Assembly (NCBI GenBank): GCA_030824555.1
Contig: JAVBXK010000018.1
Span: 1-64,000, forward strand
Direction: 5' to 3'
DNA length: 64,000 bases
Origin: a bacterium
Lineage (GTDB): Bacteria > Pseudomonadota > Gammaproteobacteria > Burkholderiales > Burkholderiaceae_C
Under the pieces are notes generated by a model. The model made no database searches and was not told where the DNA came from. It saw nothing but the letters and a program-made list of their open reading frames with translations. Below, piece after piece: positions 8,825-17,733 of the stretch (positions are counted from its first letter, which is position 1; each line of letters starts with the position of its first letter). The position numbers were made by a program, and so were the translations under genes.

Positions 8825-9973
8825 ATGCAAACACCCGCAGACGGCATGAACCCCATCCCTTCGACCGACTTCGACCGGCCAGTCCATGCCCTGATGGGAC
8901 TGCCCTTCGATGCCGTGACCCTGGCACAGGCCGTGACCCAACTGCGCGCGTGCATGGACCACCGCATCCCTTGCTGCTGGGCCACGCCCAACGTCAATTT
9001 CGTGGCCACTGCGGCAGCCAACCCGGCCTTCAGGGCATCGGTGCTGCGCACCGACTTCAGCACCGCCGACGGCATGCCCCTGATCTGGCTGGCCGCGTGG
9101 ATGGGCATTCCCCTGCCCGAGCGGGTGGCGGGCTCGGACGCGTTCGACCAGCTCCACCAGCCCCGCGCCGACGGGCGGGTGAACACCGTGTTCCTGTTCG
9201 GTGGTGACGATGGCGTGGCCGAAACGGCGCACCAGGCGCTCAACGCCCACACCGACGGGCAGGCAGTGGGGTTTGCCAGCGTGGGCTTCATCGCCCCCGG
9301 CCGTGGCCCGGCCAGCGCCCTCAGCCGCCCGGCCTACCTGGATGCCATCCGGCAAGCCAAGCCTGACTTCCTGTTGATTTCATTGGGAGCCGTCAAAGGC
9401 CATGAGTGGATCGACCTCAACTGGCCTGCACTGGATGTGCCAGTGGTCAGCCACCTGGGCGCCGTGCTCAACTTCCACGCCAAGACCGTCAAACGCGCGC
9501 CCCGCTGGATGCAAGCCACCGGCCTGGAATGGGTGTGGCGCATCCTGGCCGAGCCCGGTTTGTGGCGCCGCTATTGGAGCGACGGCAAAACCCTGGCCCA
9601 ACTGGTGTGGACCTGTGCCCTGCCCTACCGCCGCGCCAGGCGCCACTGGCTGGGCACAGCGGGCACCCAGACACCGGCTGGCAGCGCAGCATGGCACACA
9701 GCCGATGGCCACACCCAAGTGACCCTGGCGGGCGTGCTGCACACCCACAACCTCGGCCCGCTGCGGCAATGCCTGCAGCAAGCCACCACACAGCCATCGG
9801 CCATCTCCATCGACTGCAGCCAACTGAAATGGCTGGACAGCGCCGCCATGGGCCTGCTGCTGTTGCTGGCGGGGCACCAGATCAAGCTGGGCCAGGCCTA
9901 CACCTTCCAAGGCATGAGCAATGAGTTGCGTGCAGCCTTTGAGAGCCACGGCTGCGGCTATCTGCTGGGCTGA
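8825..9973 (+). CDS. WecB/TagA/CpsF glycosyltransferase fused to a STAS domain
   Basis: Residues about 20-265 are a GT26 (WecB/TagA/CpsF) domain: TPNVNFVATAAANP near 56, the ADGMPLIW motif with its catalytic Asp near 80, and GAVLNFHAKTVKRAPRWMQ near 220, then LEWVWRILAEP. GT26 enzymes add ManNAcA, ManNAc or related sugars to lipid-linked acceptors. After a short linker comes a STAS-like domain of about 90 residues (HTQVTLAGVLHTHNLGPLRQ, then IDCSQLKWLDSAAMGLLLLL), like anti-sigma-factor antagonists and MlaB. A normal GT26 protein is about 240-270 residues, so the extra domain is real length and not a start-site error. It ends the plus arm, convergent with cobQ. Confidence 0.85.
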   Translation: MQTPADGMNPIPSTDFDRPVHALMGLPFDAVTLAQAVTQLRACMDHRIPCCWATPNVNFVATAAANPAFRASVLRTDFSTADGMPLIWLAAWMGIPLPERVAGSDAFDQLHQPRADGRVNTVFLFGGDDGVAETAHQALNAHTDGQAVGFASVGFIAPGRGPASALSRPAYLDAIRQAKPDFLLISLGAVKGHEWIDLNWPALDVPVVSHLGAVLNFHAKTVKRAPRWMQATGLEWVWRILAEPGLWRRYWSDGKTLAQLVWTCALPYRRARRHWLGTAGTQTPAGSAAWHTADGHTQVTLAGVLHTHNLGPLRQCLQQATTQPSAISIDCSQLKWLDSAAMGLLLLLAGHQIKLGQAYTFQGMSNELRAAFESHGCGYLLG

Positions 9974-9991
9974 AGGCCTGTTCCGCGACCG

Positions 9992-11512
9992 TCAGGTGGC
10001 GGGCGCCATGCAAGCCACCAGGAACCCAGGGTCAAACTGCTGGCTCACCTGCTCGGCCAGACCGTTGAACACCTGTTCCAGGTCAACCGAGCCCACACCC
10101 AGCAGTGCTTTCAGCACCGCCTCGTCTTCAAACAGTCCGTGCAGGTAGACACCCAGCACGTTGCCCCCTCGGCCTTGCCAGCCCAGCCCGTCGGGCAACG
10201 CAGCCACCGCCACATCGCCACCAGCGGCCATGGCCGGGTGCTGGGCGGTTTGCCCCAGGTGAATTTCGTAACCTGACACCGCCACGCCTGACAGCCCTGC
10301 CCATGGGCCAGCCAAGGCATTGAACCGGGTGGTGGTGCGCCGCAAAGCCTTGTGGGCACCAAACAAAGTGACCAGCGGCAGCAAACCCAACCCAGGGGCG
10401 TTGCCGCCCGAGCCCTCCAGACCCTCTGGATCCACAATGGCTTCGCCCAGCATCTGCAGGCCACCGCACACGCCCAGCACCGCGCCACCCCGTGCGGCGT
10501 GCGCACACACCGCCGCGTCCAGCCCCTGGCTGCGCAGCCAGGCCAGGTCGGCCACGGTGGATTTGCTGCCGGGCAGGATGACCCAGTCCGCCCCGGTCAG
10601 CTCGGCAGGCGTGCGCGCCCACACCAGTTTGACGCCGGGGGCGTTTTTCAGGGGTTGGAATTCGTCCAGGTTGCTGATGCGCGGGTAGGCCACCACCGCC
10701 ACCGTCAGGTGCACCGGGCCTGCGGCGGTGCTGCGATCATCAAAAACGCCGTCTTCTTCTGGCAAACCGTGGTGGCGCAGCATGGGAATGGTGGCCACGG
10801 TCGGGATACCGGTCAGGTCTTGCAGCATCTGTGGCGCAGGTGCCAGCAAACTGGCATCGCCACGGAATTTGTTCAATACAAAGCCTTTGAACAACCGCCT
10901 GTCGGCCTCGGGCAGCAGCGCCCAGGTGCCGTACAGGTGGGCAAACGCCCCACCCCGGTCGATGTCGGTCACCAGCAGGCAGGCGGCATCGCAGTGTTTG
11001 GCCACGCGCATGTTGACCACGTCGCTGTCGTACAGGTTGATTTCGGCGGGCGAGCCCGCGCCTTCTATCACCACCACGTCGTACTCGGCCCGCAGTTCGT
11101 CCAACGCTGCGGCAATGTGCGGCCACACCTTCAGGCTGCGGCCCCGCCAGGGCATGTCCGACAACTCGCGGTTGACCTCACCCATCAGCACCACCTGGCT
11201 GCGCGTGTCGGCTTCGGGTTTGAGCAGCAAGGGGTTCATGCGCGCGTCTGGCTCGGCCCGCGCTGCCAGCGCCTGGAAGTACTGCGCGCTGCCAATTTCG
11301 CCCATGGCCCCACTTGGCGTGGGCACTACGCGGGCGTTGTTGCTCATGTTCTGGGCCTTGAATGGGGCCACCTTCAGGCCCTGGTTGGCATACCAGCGGC
11401 ACAGCGCGGTGGTCAGCCAGCTTTTGCCCGCACCGCTGGTGGTGCCCAACACCATGACGCAGCGGGCTGGCCCTGAAGTGACTTTTTTTTGCAGCAAAGA
11501 ATTCATATTCAT
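9992..11512 (-). CDS. cobQ: Cobyric acid synthase (adenosylcobyrinate amidotransferase)
   Basis: CobQ/CbiP amidates four side chains of adenosylcobyrinate diamide with glutamine and ATP. The N-terminal P-loop-like domain has VLGTTSGAGKSWLTTALCRW and PFKAQNMSNNA. The C-terminal class I glutamine amidotransferase domain has the nucleophile Cys in LGVCGGLQMLG and His residues in YEIHLGQT and VYLHGLFED. Length is 506 residues from ATG 11512 (504 from ATG 11506), normal for the family. The frame runs farther upstream into the cobC frame, which I do not accept. The first codons (MNMNSLLQKK) and the leader lie in a copy of the dispersed AT-rich repeat. It is last in the cobalamin operon. Confidence 0.93.
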   Translation of the reverse strand: MNMNSLLQKKVTSGPARCVMVLGTTSGAGKSWLTTALCRWYANQGLKVAPFKAQNMSNNARVVPTPSGAMGEIGSAQYFQALAARAEPDARMNPLLLKPEADTRSQVVLMGEVNRELSDMPWRGRSLKVWPHIAAALDELRAEYDVVVIEGAGSPAEINLYDSDVVNMRVAKHCDAACLLVTDIDRGGAFAHLYGTWALLPEADRRLFKGFVLNKFRGDASLLAPAPQMLQDLTGIPTVATIPMLRHHGLPEEDGVFDDRSTAAGPVHLTVAVVAYPRISNLDEFQPLKNAPGVKLVWARTPAELTGADWVILPGSKSTVADLAWLRSQGLDAAVCAHAARGGAVLGVCGGLQMLGEAIVDPEGLEGSGGNAPGLGLLPLVTLFGAHKALRRTTTRFNALAGPWAGLSGVAVSGYEIHLGQTAQHPAMAAGGDVAVAALPDGLGWQGRGGNVLGVYLHGLFEDEAVLKALLGVGSVDLEQVFNGLAEQVSQQFDPGFLVACMAPAT

Positions 11513-11535
11513 CAAGCGGTGAAGCCACTTTTTAT
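11485..11535 (-). repeat. Dispersed AT-rich repeat, copy 1 (cobQ start)
   Basis: Read on the minus strand: an A-run, then GGCTTCACCGCTTGATG, a variable middle, then TTTGCTGCAAAA. It overlaps the cobQ start and supplies the first codons. Confidence 0.65.
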
Positions 11536-11558
11536 TTAAAAGTAGGTGCGGTGAAACA

Positions 11559-12203
11559 TCACACGTGCCAACAGTGTCCGTAAGCGGGAGGCCTGGGCCA
11601 GTCGGCCGCTGTGGGCCACACACTTGGCCCATGGGTTTGCGCCCAGCGGCGTGCCAGCATCCAGCCTGCATGCCCAACCACCACAACGGCGGAGACTTTG
11701 GCTGCGTCCGCCTGGCACGCACGGGGTTGCGCAGCGTGGTCCGTTGGCTGAACCCACTCGCTGCGTGTGTGCCCGCCGGGCTGCCACGCCGCCGCCCGTT
11801 TCAGCAACTGCACCAGCGGTTCGCCACCACCTGGGGTGTGCGTGGCAAAGGCGGCGCACCAGGCATCCACCTCGACATGGCCAATGTGGGCCCAGGCCTG
11901 GCCGTCCCAGGTGCCGAAGTCAAGTTCCAGCAGCGTGGCGTCCACCACGTGTGTCCAGCCCCAGCGCCGCAGCCAACGGCCCACGTCGGCACAACGTTGC
12001 AGCGGCGAGGTGTGCACCACCCGCGCCAGACCTGCCCGCCGGGCAGCGGCCTGGATGCGCCGGGCCAGGCGCCTGGTGCGCCGGGGGTCCACCGCCACGT
12101 CGGTGCGGCCAATGCAACGGCCCGCCACGCCTTGTGGCTGCGGGTGACGCCACACCCACACAGACGTGCCCGAAAGTGGTGCTGGGTTCATGGGTTCAGG
12201 CAT
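11559..12203 (-). CDS. cobC: Histidine phosphatase, probable alpha-ribazole phosphatase
   Basis: A 214-residue histidine phosphatase domain. The phosphohistidine motif is VWRHPQP near residue 16, a variant of the usual RHG; SPLQRCADV near 71 gives the conserved Arg, LLELDFGTWDG near 98 the catalytic acid region, and VVVGHAGWM near 180 the second His. Within a cobalamin operon, between cobS and cobQ, this is expected to remove phosphate from alpha-ribazole-5'-phosphate or adenosylcobalamin-5'-phosphate. Starts at ATG 12203 or 12191 are both possible, the former 20 bp after the cobS stop. The name rests mainly on context, since histidine phosphatases are broad. Confidence 0.8.
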   Translation of the reverse strand: MPEPMNPAPLSGTSVWVWRHPQPQGVAGRCIGRTDVAVDPRRTRRLARRIQAAARRAGLARVVHTSPLQRCADVGRWLRRWGWTHVVDATLLELDFGTWDGQAWAHIGHVEVDAWCAAFATHTPGGGEPLVQLLKRAAAWQPGGHTRSEWVQPTDHAAQPRACQADAAKVSAVVVVGHAGWMLARRWAQTHGPSVWPTAADWPRPPAYGHCWHV

Positions 12204-12223
12204 CCCGAATCGAACCTCAAGCC

Positions 12224-13132
12224 TCAGGTACCACTGGCCAGCACCAGCAGCACCGCCATTTCGGTGAACTGCTCGGTGGCACCCAGCGCATCGCCGGTGT
12301 AGCCGCCCAAGCGCTGCGCCAGCCAGCGGCGCATGGCCCACACCACCGCGCCTGCGGCACCCAACACCCACAGCCAGCGCACCGACAGGCCATCAGACAA
12401 GGCCAGCCCGGGCAGACCGTCTGGCCCAATTGATTCAGGCTGTGTCAGCAACCCCAAGCTGCCGTCGGCCACCGCCAGAGCAGCCAGCAGCGCCAAACCC
12501 CAGCCCAATGCCCAGCACACCGAGGGCACATCCACTGCTGTGGCCAGTGGCTTGGCTTTGGCGTGCTCGGCATCGCCTGCATAGGGCAAGCAGGCCATCA
12601 CCCCCACGGCGGCGGTGCGCCCCACCAGGTGAGCGGCCACCAAGGCCAGCACGGCACCCAGCGGGTCCACGGTGGCCAGGCTGCCCAGCAGCAGCACCCG
12701 CAGGCTGAGGCTGAGCACCAGCGCCGCAGCGCCATAGGTACCGATGCGTGAATCTTTCATGATGGCCAGCGCCCGCTCGCGTGGCACGTAGCCACCCAGC
12801 GCGTCCAGTGTGTCGGCCAACCCGTCTTCGTGGAAGGCCCCGGTCAGCCACACCGTGGCCGCCACGGCCAGCAACGCCGCCACATGCGGTGGCCACAGTG
12901 CCAACGCGGCCCACAGCACGGCAGCGCCCACGCCACCGACCAATGCCCCCACCGCGGGGAAGTAGCGCACACAGGTGTTGAGCCAAGCGGCCTGAAAACC
13001 CACGCCAACCCAGGCGGGCACGGGCACGCGCGTGAGAAATTGCAGCGCCACCAGCAGCAGTCGCAGCTGGTGTACGGGGCCGCTGGCTGGGGCAGGCGAA
13101 GGGGCCGGAGACAAGTTGAATGACATGGGCAT
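12224..13132 (-). CDS. cobS: Adenosylcobinamide-GDP ribazoletransferase
   Basis: CobS joins alpha-ribazole to adenosylcobinamide-GDP, the last step of nucleotide-loop assembly, at the inner membrane. The 302-residue protein has LRLLLVALQFLTRVPVP near residue 23, the acidic metal motif FHEDGLADTLDALGG near 100 and KDSRIGTYGAAALVL near 125, all family signatures, among about six membrane segments. The frame extends to 13534 without family similarity, so ATG 13132 (or 13126) is the likely start. No strong ribosome-binding site is visible. About 140 bp without a gene separate it from cobD. Confidence 0.92.
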   Translation of the reverse strand: MPMSFNLSPAPSPAPASGPVHQLRLLLVALQFLTRVPVPAWVGVGFQAAWLNTCVRYFPAVGALVGGVGAAVLWAALALWPPHVAALLAVAATVWLTGAFHEDGLADTLDALGGYVPRERALAIMKDSRIGTYGAAALVLSLSLRVLLLGSLATVDPLGAVLALVAAHLVGRTAAVGVMACLPYAGDAEHAKAKPLATAVDVPSVCWALGWGLALLAALAVADGSLGLLTQPESIGPDGLPGLALSDGLSVRWLWVLGAAGAVVWAMRRWLAQRLGGYTGDALGATEQFTEMAVLLVLASGT

Positions 13133-13271
13133 AACCAGGGAAGGCGCCAGTTTCAGCGCGCACGCATTGTCGGGCAGGCACAAGGCTGTGCAGGCTGCTT
13201 TTGTGGTGTACAGACCGGCGCAGTGAGCATGACGTTGACGTGCACGGCTGGGGCTGGCAGGGCATGCACGC

Positions 13272-14327
13272 TCATGCGCGGGCACCCAAGGTTTGCAACA
13301 CGCCGAACAGATGGTCTTGCACGACAGGCGCTTGCACTGACACACGCCACGCACCGGGCAAGCCGAACGAGGTGGTGTTGCGCCACGCCACCCCGGCTGC
13401 AGCCAGCGCGGGTTGAACCACCGTTTCGCAGTAGGGCACGGCGGCCGCACCCATGTCCACTGCTGGCGGTGGGCGCAGCAAAAAGTAGTTGGCCACGCTG
13501 GGTTGCACCTGCCAGCCCAAGCGCGCCAGGCCATCGGTTTGCCGCTGCTTCCACGCGCGCAGCGTGTGGCGCGAGCCGGCCACCCACTGCTGCACGGCGG
13601 GCGTGACCCATGCCGTCAACAGCGCCACGCCCGCAGCACCCAAGGGCCACGAGGGGCATGCGGCCTCCAGCCGCCGCACCATGGCAGCCCCATGCAACGG
13701 CGCAATGGCGTAGGCGGCGCGCACACCGGTCAACCCGAGGGCTTTGTTGGGCGAGTACAGCTGAAACACGCCGTCAGCCGCGTCACCAACCCATGAGCTG
13801 GTTCCGTCCAGACGCAAGGGCTCGCACGCCCGGTCCACCACGGCCCAAACGGGATGGGCTGGGTCACGCCACGGTATGAAGCCGTGGGGACGGTCTTCAG
13901 ACAGGCCGCAAGGGCTGCTGGGGTCGGTGTGCCACACCAGGGTGGCTTGGCTCAATTCGGGCAAGCCGTGCACCACCGCCCGCCCATGGCCACGCGCGGC
14001 AGTGGTGTAGTCGCCAAAGGCGTGCACGGGCACGGCCACCGGGCCGTTGCCACTGACAGCCGTGATGCGAAAAATGAACTCGCTGGCGCTGGCCGCCAGC
14101 ACCAGCCGTTCGGGTGCCACCTGGTGCAGCGCCGCCAATTGCTGGCGCAGCGCGGTGTAGGCCGGATCGGGGTAATGCTGGTAAGGGGCTTCGCGCACAG
14201 CGGCCAGGGCCATGGGGCATGGCCCACAGGCGTTGGCCGTGGTGGAAAAGTCAAACCGGGCCGGGCCGTTGGAGCCCGGCCCGCCGTGGATGCGCGGGAC
14301 ATTCATCGATACGCTTTCTGGGTTCAT
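13272..14327 (-). CDS. cobD: Threonine-phosphate decarboxylase (PLP)
   Basis: CobD makes (R)-1-aminopropan-2-ol phosphate, the linker of the nucleotide loop. This 351-residue fold-type I PLP enzyme has FDFSTTANACGP near the N-terminus, YPDPAYTALRQQLA near 60, and the Schiff-base lysine in LYSPNKALGLTGVRAAYA near residue 206. ATG 14327 overlaps the cbiB stop as ATGA and is preferred; ATG 14306 begins at the conserved region and cannot be excluded. The direct neighbour cbiB uses its product. Confidence 0.9.
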   Translation of the reverse strand: MNPESVSMNVPRIHGGPGSNGPARFDFSTTANACGPCPMALAAVREAPYQHYPDPAYTALRQQLAALHQVAPERLVLAASASEFIFRITAVSGNGPVAVPVHAFGDYTTAARGHGRAVVHGLPELSQATLVWHTDPSSPCGLSEDRPHGFIPWRDPAHPVWAVVDRACEPLRLDGTSSWVGDAADGVFQLYSPNKALGLTGVRAAYAIAPLHGAAMVRRLEAACPSWPLGAAGVALLTAWVTPAVQQWVAGSRHTLRAWKQRQTDGLARLGWQVQPSVANYFLLRPPPAVDMGAAAVPYCETVVQPALAAAGVAWRNTTSFGLPGAWRVSVQAPVVQDHLFGVLQTLGARA

Positions 14328-15286
14328 GGCTGCATGCCCTGCAAGTAGTGCCCAACCGCCAGCGCGGCCAGCAGCGCGCCGCCCAGCCACACGGCACGCC
14401 AGGCCAGGGCCACGGCTTCGTGCACATCTGCCGCCAGGGGCTCTCGCCCCGATGCATTCAGCGTGTACACGCCGGGCTTGCCCAGCCGCACGCCCAGGCT
14501 CAGCGCCATGGCTCCCATGGGCCAACCGCCGTTGGGCGATGGCGTGAGGCCCGCGTTGTGCCACAGGGCCGCGCCCTGCCCCACCGGCCACAGCAGCAGC
14601 GCGGTCAGGCGGGCGGGCAGCCAGTTCAGCACATCGTCAGCCCTGGCGGCCCATTTGCCCGCCCACTCCCACTCGCGGCCACCGCGCATGGTGCGGTAGC
14701 CCCACATGGCATCGGCGGTGTTGGCAAACCGGTACAGCGCCGCACCCGGCAACCCGGCCACCACAAACCAGAACAGCGGGGCCACTACCGAGTCGTTCAG
14801 GTTTTCGGCCAGGCTTTCGATGGCGCTTTCGCGCACCTGTGCCTCGGACAGTTCCGTCACATCGCGGCTGACCAGCAGCCCCAAGCGCTCGCGCCCCGCC
14901 GCCAGCGATTGGGCCAGCGCGGCCTCCACCGCCAGCACCTCGCTGCGCAGCATGCGCCAGGCCAGCAAGGGCTTCAGGCACAGCCCCAAACCCACTGCGG
15001 CCAGCCACCACGGTGCCAGACACAGTGCCCATTGCAGGCTCCATGCGGCAAAAATGGTAATAGCAGACAACGCACACCAAAAAAGCGCTGAGCACCAAAA
15101 AGACATCAAATCACGCCCGGCAGGTGCTTGCTCGGCCAGCGGGGCCACCCGCTTACCTGCCCAGCCCAGGACATGACCCATCCACACCACCGGGTGCCAG
15201 TGTGCGGGGGGCTCGCCGAACAGGTGGTCGATGAGCAGTGCCACAGGCACCGCCGCAGCCAGTGTCACGAAAGTGGGCCAAACCAT
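14324..15286 (-). CDS. cbiB: Adenosylcobinamide-phosphate synthase
   Basis: CbiB attaches aminopropanol phosphate to adenosylcobyric acid at the membrane. The 320-residue protein, of family-typical length, has LLIDHLFGEPPAHWHPVVWMG near residue 18, VSRDVTELSEAQVRESAIES near 145, ENLNDSVVAPLFW near 168 and GYRTMRGGREWEWAGK near 205, with several membrane segments. ATG 15286 lies 8 bp after the bioB stop. Its product feeds CobU, also in this operon. Confidence 0.92.
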   Translation of the reverse strand: MVWPTFVTLAAAVPVALLIDHLFGEPPAHWHPVVWMGHVLGWAGKRVAPLAEQAPAGRDLMSFWCSALFWCALSAITIFAAWSLQWALCLAPWWLAAVGLGLCLKPLLAWRMLRSEVLAVEAALAQSLAAGRERLGLLVSRDVTELSEAQVRESAIESLAENLNDSVVAPLFWFVVAGLPGAALYRFANTADAMWGYRTMRGGREWEWAGKWAARADDVLNWLPARLTALLLWPVGQGAALWHNAGLTPSPNGGWPMGAMALSLGVRLGKPGVYTLNASGREPLAADVHEAVALAWRAVWLGGALLAALAVGHYLQGMQP

Positions 15287-15294
15287 GGCCGTGC

Positions 15295-16353
15295 TCAGAC
15301 TGCGTGCCCCTGCAAGCCCACCGCCTTCATGCCCAATCGCGTAAGCAGTTCGCGGTCGGCATCCACGTCGGGGTTGCCGGTGACCAGCAGCTTGTCGCCG
15401 TAGAAGATGGAGTTGGCCCCGGCGGCAAAGCACAGCGCCTGGGTTTCGTCGCTCATCTGGCGTCGGCCTGCCGACAGGCGCACACGCGCCGTGGGCATGG
15501 TGATGCGGGCCACGGCAATGGTGCGCACAAATTCAATCGGGTCCAGGTCGGGCTGGTTGGCCAGCGGGGTGCCGGGCACCTTCACCAGGTCATTGATAGG
15601 CACCGACTCGGGGTGTGGCTGCAGGTTGGCCAGCTGGGCAATCAGCCCGGCGCGCTGAAGGCGGCTTTCGCCCATGCCCACGATGCCGCCGCTGCACACC
15701 TTTACGCCCACCTGGCGCACGTGTTGCAGGGTGTCGAGCCGGTCCTGGTAGTCGCGGGTGGTGATGACGTCACCGTAAAAGTCGGGCGAGGTGTCGAGGT
15801 TGTGGTTGTAGTAGTCCAGCCCGGCCTGTTGCAGCGCCTGGGCGTGGCGTTGCTCCAGCATGCCCAGCGTGGCGCAGGCCTCCAGCCCCTCGTCTTTGAC
15901 CACGCGCACCAGCTCGGCCACAGCCTCGATGTCGCGGTCTTTGGGCGCGCGCCAGGCGGCACCCATGCAAAAGCGGGTGGCCCCGGCGGCCTTGGCCCCC
16001 AGCACGGCTTCGCGCACGGCCTCGGGGGTCATCATTTTGGTGGCGGCCACGCCCGTGGGGTGGTGGGCCGATTGGGGGCAGTAGCCGCAGTCTTCGGGGC
16101 AGCCGCCGGTTTTGACGGACAGCAAGGTGGCCAGCTCCACCTCCGTGGGGTCGAAGTGCTGGCGGTGCACGGTCTGGGCGCGGTGCAGCAGCTCGGCGAA
16201 CGGCAGTGCGAACAGCTCGGCCACGGCCGCGACCGCCCAGGGGGCATCGCTGGCGGATGTGTCGCCCGCGGAGGCATCACGGGCACGGGCCATCGGTTGC
16301 ACCGGCCGCTGAAAGCGCAGGGGCTGGGCCAGTACGGTATCGGGTACGTTCAT
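15295..16353 (-). CDS. bioB: Biotin synthase
   Basis: BioB inserts sulfur into dethiobiotin by radical SAM chemistry. The [4Fe-4S] cluster motif CPEDCGYC is at residues 85-92 and [13 protein letters not shown] near 182; a conserved Arg lies in [16 protein letters not shown]. Length is 352 residues with an N-terminal extension of about 35 residues rich in Ala and Arg. It is embedded in the cobalamin operon: its ATG overlaps the bluB stop as ATGA, and its stop is 8 bp before cbiB. No other biotin gene is in the window, so in this organism bioB is probably read from the B12-controlled transcript, possibly with an internal promoter. Confidence 0.95.
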   Translation of the reverse strand: MNVPDTVLAQPLRFQRPVQPMARARDASAGDTSASDAPWAVAAVAELFALPFAELLHRAQTVHRQHFDPTEVELATLLSVKTGGCPEDCGYCPQSAHHPTGVAATKMMTPEAVREAVLGAKAAGATRFCMGAAWRAPKDRDIEAVAELVRVVKDEGLEACATLGMLEQRHAQALQQAGLDYYNHNLDTSPDFYGDVITTRDYQDRLDTLQHVRQVGVKVCSGGIVGMGESRLQRAGLIAQLANLQPHPESVPINDLVKVPGTPLANQPDLDPIEFVRTIAVARITMPTARVRLSAGRRQMSDETQALCFAAGANSIFYGDKLLVTGNPDVDADRELLTRLGMKAVGLQGHAV

Positions 16354-17117
16354 GGTGTTCCTTTTGTCGTGGGGCGTGTGGGTGGCGTGCTGCCGGGGTC
16401 TGAGACCGGGTCAGCAAACAGGCCCGACGCCGTGCCCCAGGCGTTGTCAAAAACAAGGTTGGGCAAGGCCTCGCGGTGTGCCCAGTGCAGCTGTTGCAGC
16501 ATGGGCTGGTCGTAAAAACCGGTAACCGGCCCCAGGCACAAAAGCGCCACGGGCTCGGCCCCCGGCGGCACGCCCAGCACCTGGCCCAGTTCGGTGGGGT
16601 CGAACAGCGACACCCAGCCCATGCCCAACCCCTCGGCCCGTGCGGCCAGCCACAGGTTCTGGATGGCGCAGGCGGTGGACGCCAAGTCCATGTGCGGCAT
16701 GGTGCGGCGGCCAAACACGTGGCGCTCACGGCCATCGGCCAGCACCACGGCCAGCAGCTCGGCACAGTCGAGCAGGCCTTCCACCTTCAGCCGCATGAAC
16801 TCGGCACCGCGTTCGCCCAAAGCGTCGGCGGTGCATTGGCGCTCGCGCTCGACCACCGCGTGCAACCGCTGGCGCAGGGCAGTGTCGGTGATGCGGATGA
16901 AGCGCCACGGCTGCATGAAGCCCACGCTGGGTGCATGGTGCGCAGCCAGCAGCAGGCGCTGCAGCAGTTCGGGGGCCACTTGGCCGCCGCAGAAGTGGCG
17001 CATGTCCCGGCGCTCGGCAATGGCGCGGTACACACCGCGCTGCTCGGCCTCGGGGAAAGCGTGGCACCCGGGACGGATGGTGAGTGACGCGGCGGGTGTG
17101 GCTGGCGGCAGGGTCAA
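16350..17117 (-). CDS. bluB: 5,6-dimethylbenzimidazole synthase (flavin-dependent)
   Basis: BluB cleaves reduced FMN with oxygen to yield dimethylbenzimidazole, the lower ligand of B12. The 255-residue nitroreductase-fold protein has [14 protein letters not shown] near residue 32, [15 protein letters not shown] near 60 and [12 protein letters not shown] near 170, which are BluB signatures. The next ATG is too far inside the fold, so the start appears to be TTG at 17117, overlapping the cobO stop as TTGA. Its presence shows that lower-ligand synthesis here depends on oxygen. Confidence 0.92.
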   Translation of the reverse strand: MTLPPATPAASLTIRPGCHAFPEAEQRGVYRAIAERRDMRHFCGGQVAPELLQRLLLAAHHAPSVGFMQPWRFIRITDTALRQRLHAVVERERQCTADALGERGAEFMRLKVEGLLDCAELLAVVLADGRERHVFGRRTMPHMDLASTACAIQNLWLAARAEGLGMGWVSLFDPTELGQVLGVPPGAEPVALLCLGPVTGFYDQPMLQQLHWAHREALPNLVFDNAWGTASGLFADPVSDPGSTPPTRPTTKGTP

Positions 17118-17683
17118 TCTTCGATCCCCCGCTGCGCTGGGATACCGGCCTTGAAGGCGTGTTTCACCAGCGTCATCTCGGTCACGGTGTCGGCCAGTTC
17201 CACAATTTCAGGCGGGCAGCGCCGCCCGGTCAGGCACACGTGCACGTGACCGGGGCGGGTGCGCAGGGTGTGCAGCACGTCGTCCAGCGGCAGCCAGCCG
17301 TAGATCAGCGGGTAGGTGATTTCGTCCAGCACCACCAGAAAGTGCTGGCCGCCCAAAATGGTGGCCTTGGCGGTTTCCCAGCCGTTGCGGGCGAGTTGAG
17401 CAGAGTGTTCAAGGTCCTGGCTTTTCCAGCTGAACCCGTCGCCCAGGCCCTGAATGGGGATACCGATTTGCTCGAACATGCGGTGCTCGCCAAACCGGGC
17501 AGTGGGCACCTTCATGAACTGGTAAATCTGCACGACCTTGCCCCGCCCATGGGCGCGCAGGGCCAGGCCAAAGGCCGCCGTGCTTTTGCCTTTGCCGTCG
17601 CCGGTGTTAACGATGACGATGCCCCTGCGCTCGCCCTCGGGCTTGTCATAGGGCTTTTCGGTGGGTGGGATTTCGATGTGCAT
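17114..17683 (-). CDS. cobO: Cob(I)yrinic acid a,c-diamide adenosyltransferase
   Basis: CobO/BtuR/CobA-type enzyme that attaches 5'-deoxyadenosine from ATP to Co(I) corrinoids. Its ATP site is [18 protein letters not shown] (residues 26-43). [23 protein letters not shown] and [17 protein letters not shown] are also characteristic. The 189 residues match family size. It lies about 50 bp after btuD and overlaps bluB at its stop codon. Confidence 0.95.
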   Translation of the reverse strand: MHIEIPPTEKPYDKPEGERRGIVIVNTGDGKGKSTAAFGLALRAHGRGKVVQIYQFMKVPTARFGEHRMFEQIGIPIQGLGDGFSWKSQDLEHSAQLARNGWETAKATILGGQHFLVVLDEITYPLIYGWLPLDDVLHTLRTRPGHVHVCLTGRRCPPEIVELADTVTEMTLVKHAFKAGIPAQRGIED

Positions 17684-17733
17684 GGGGTGTCTGAAGCGTT
17701 CAATGAATCAGGTCAATGATTCCGGTCAATGGA

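Noticed and set aside
15238-16515. A 425-codon frame antisense to bioB and bluB
   Set aside because: It is a composition shadow; the product is Gly/His/Val-rich with no recognisable domain, whereas both minus-strand genes have clear catalytic motifs.
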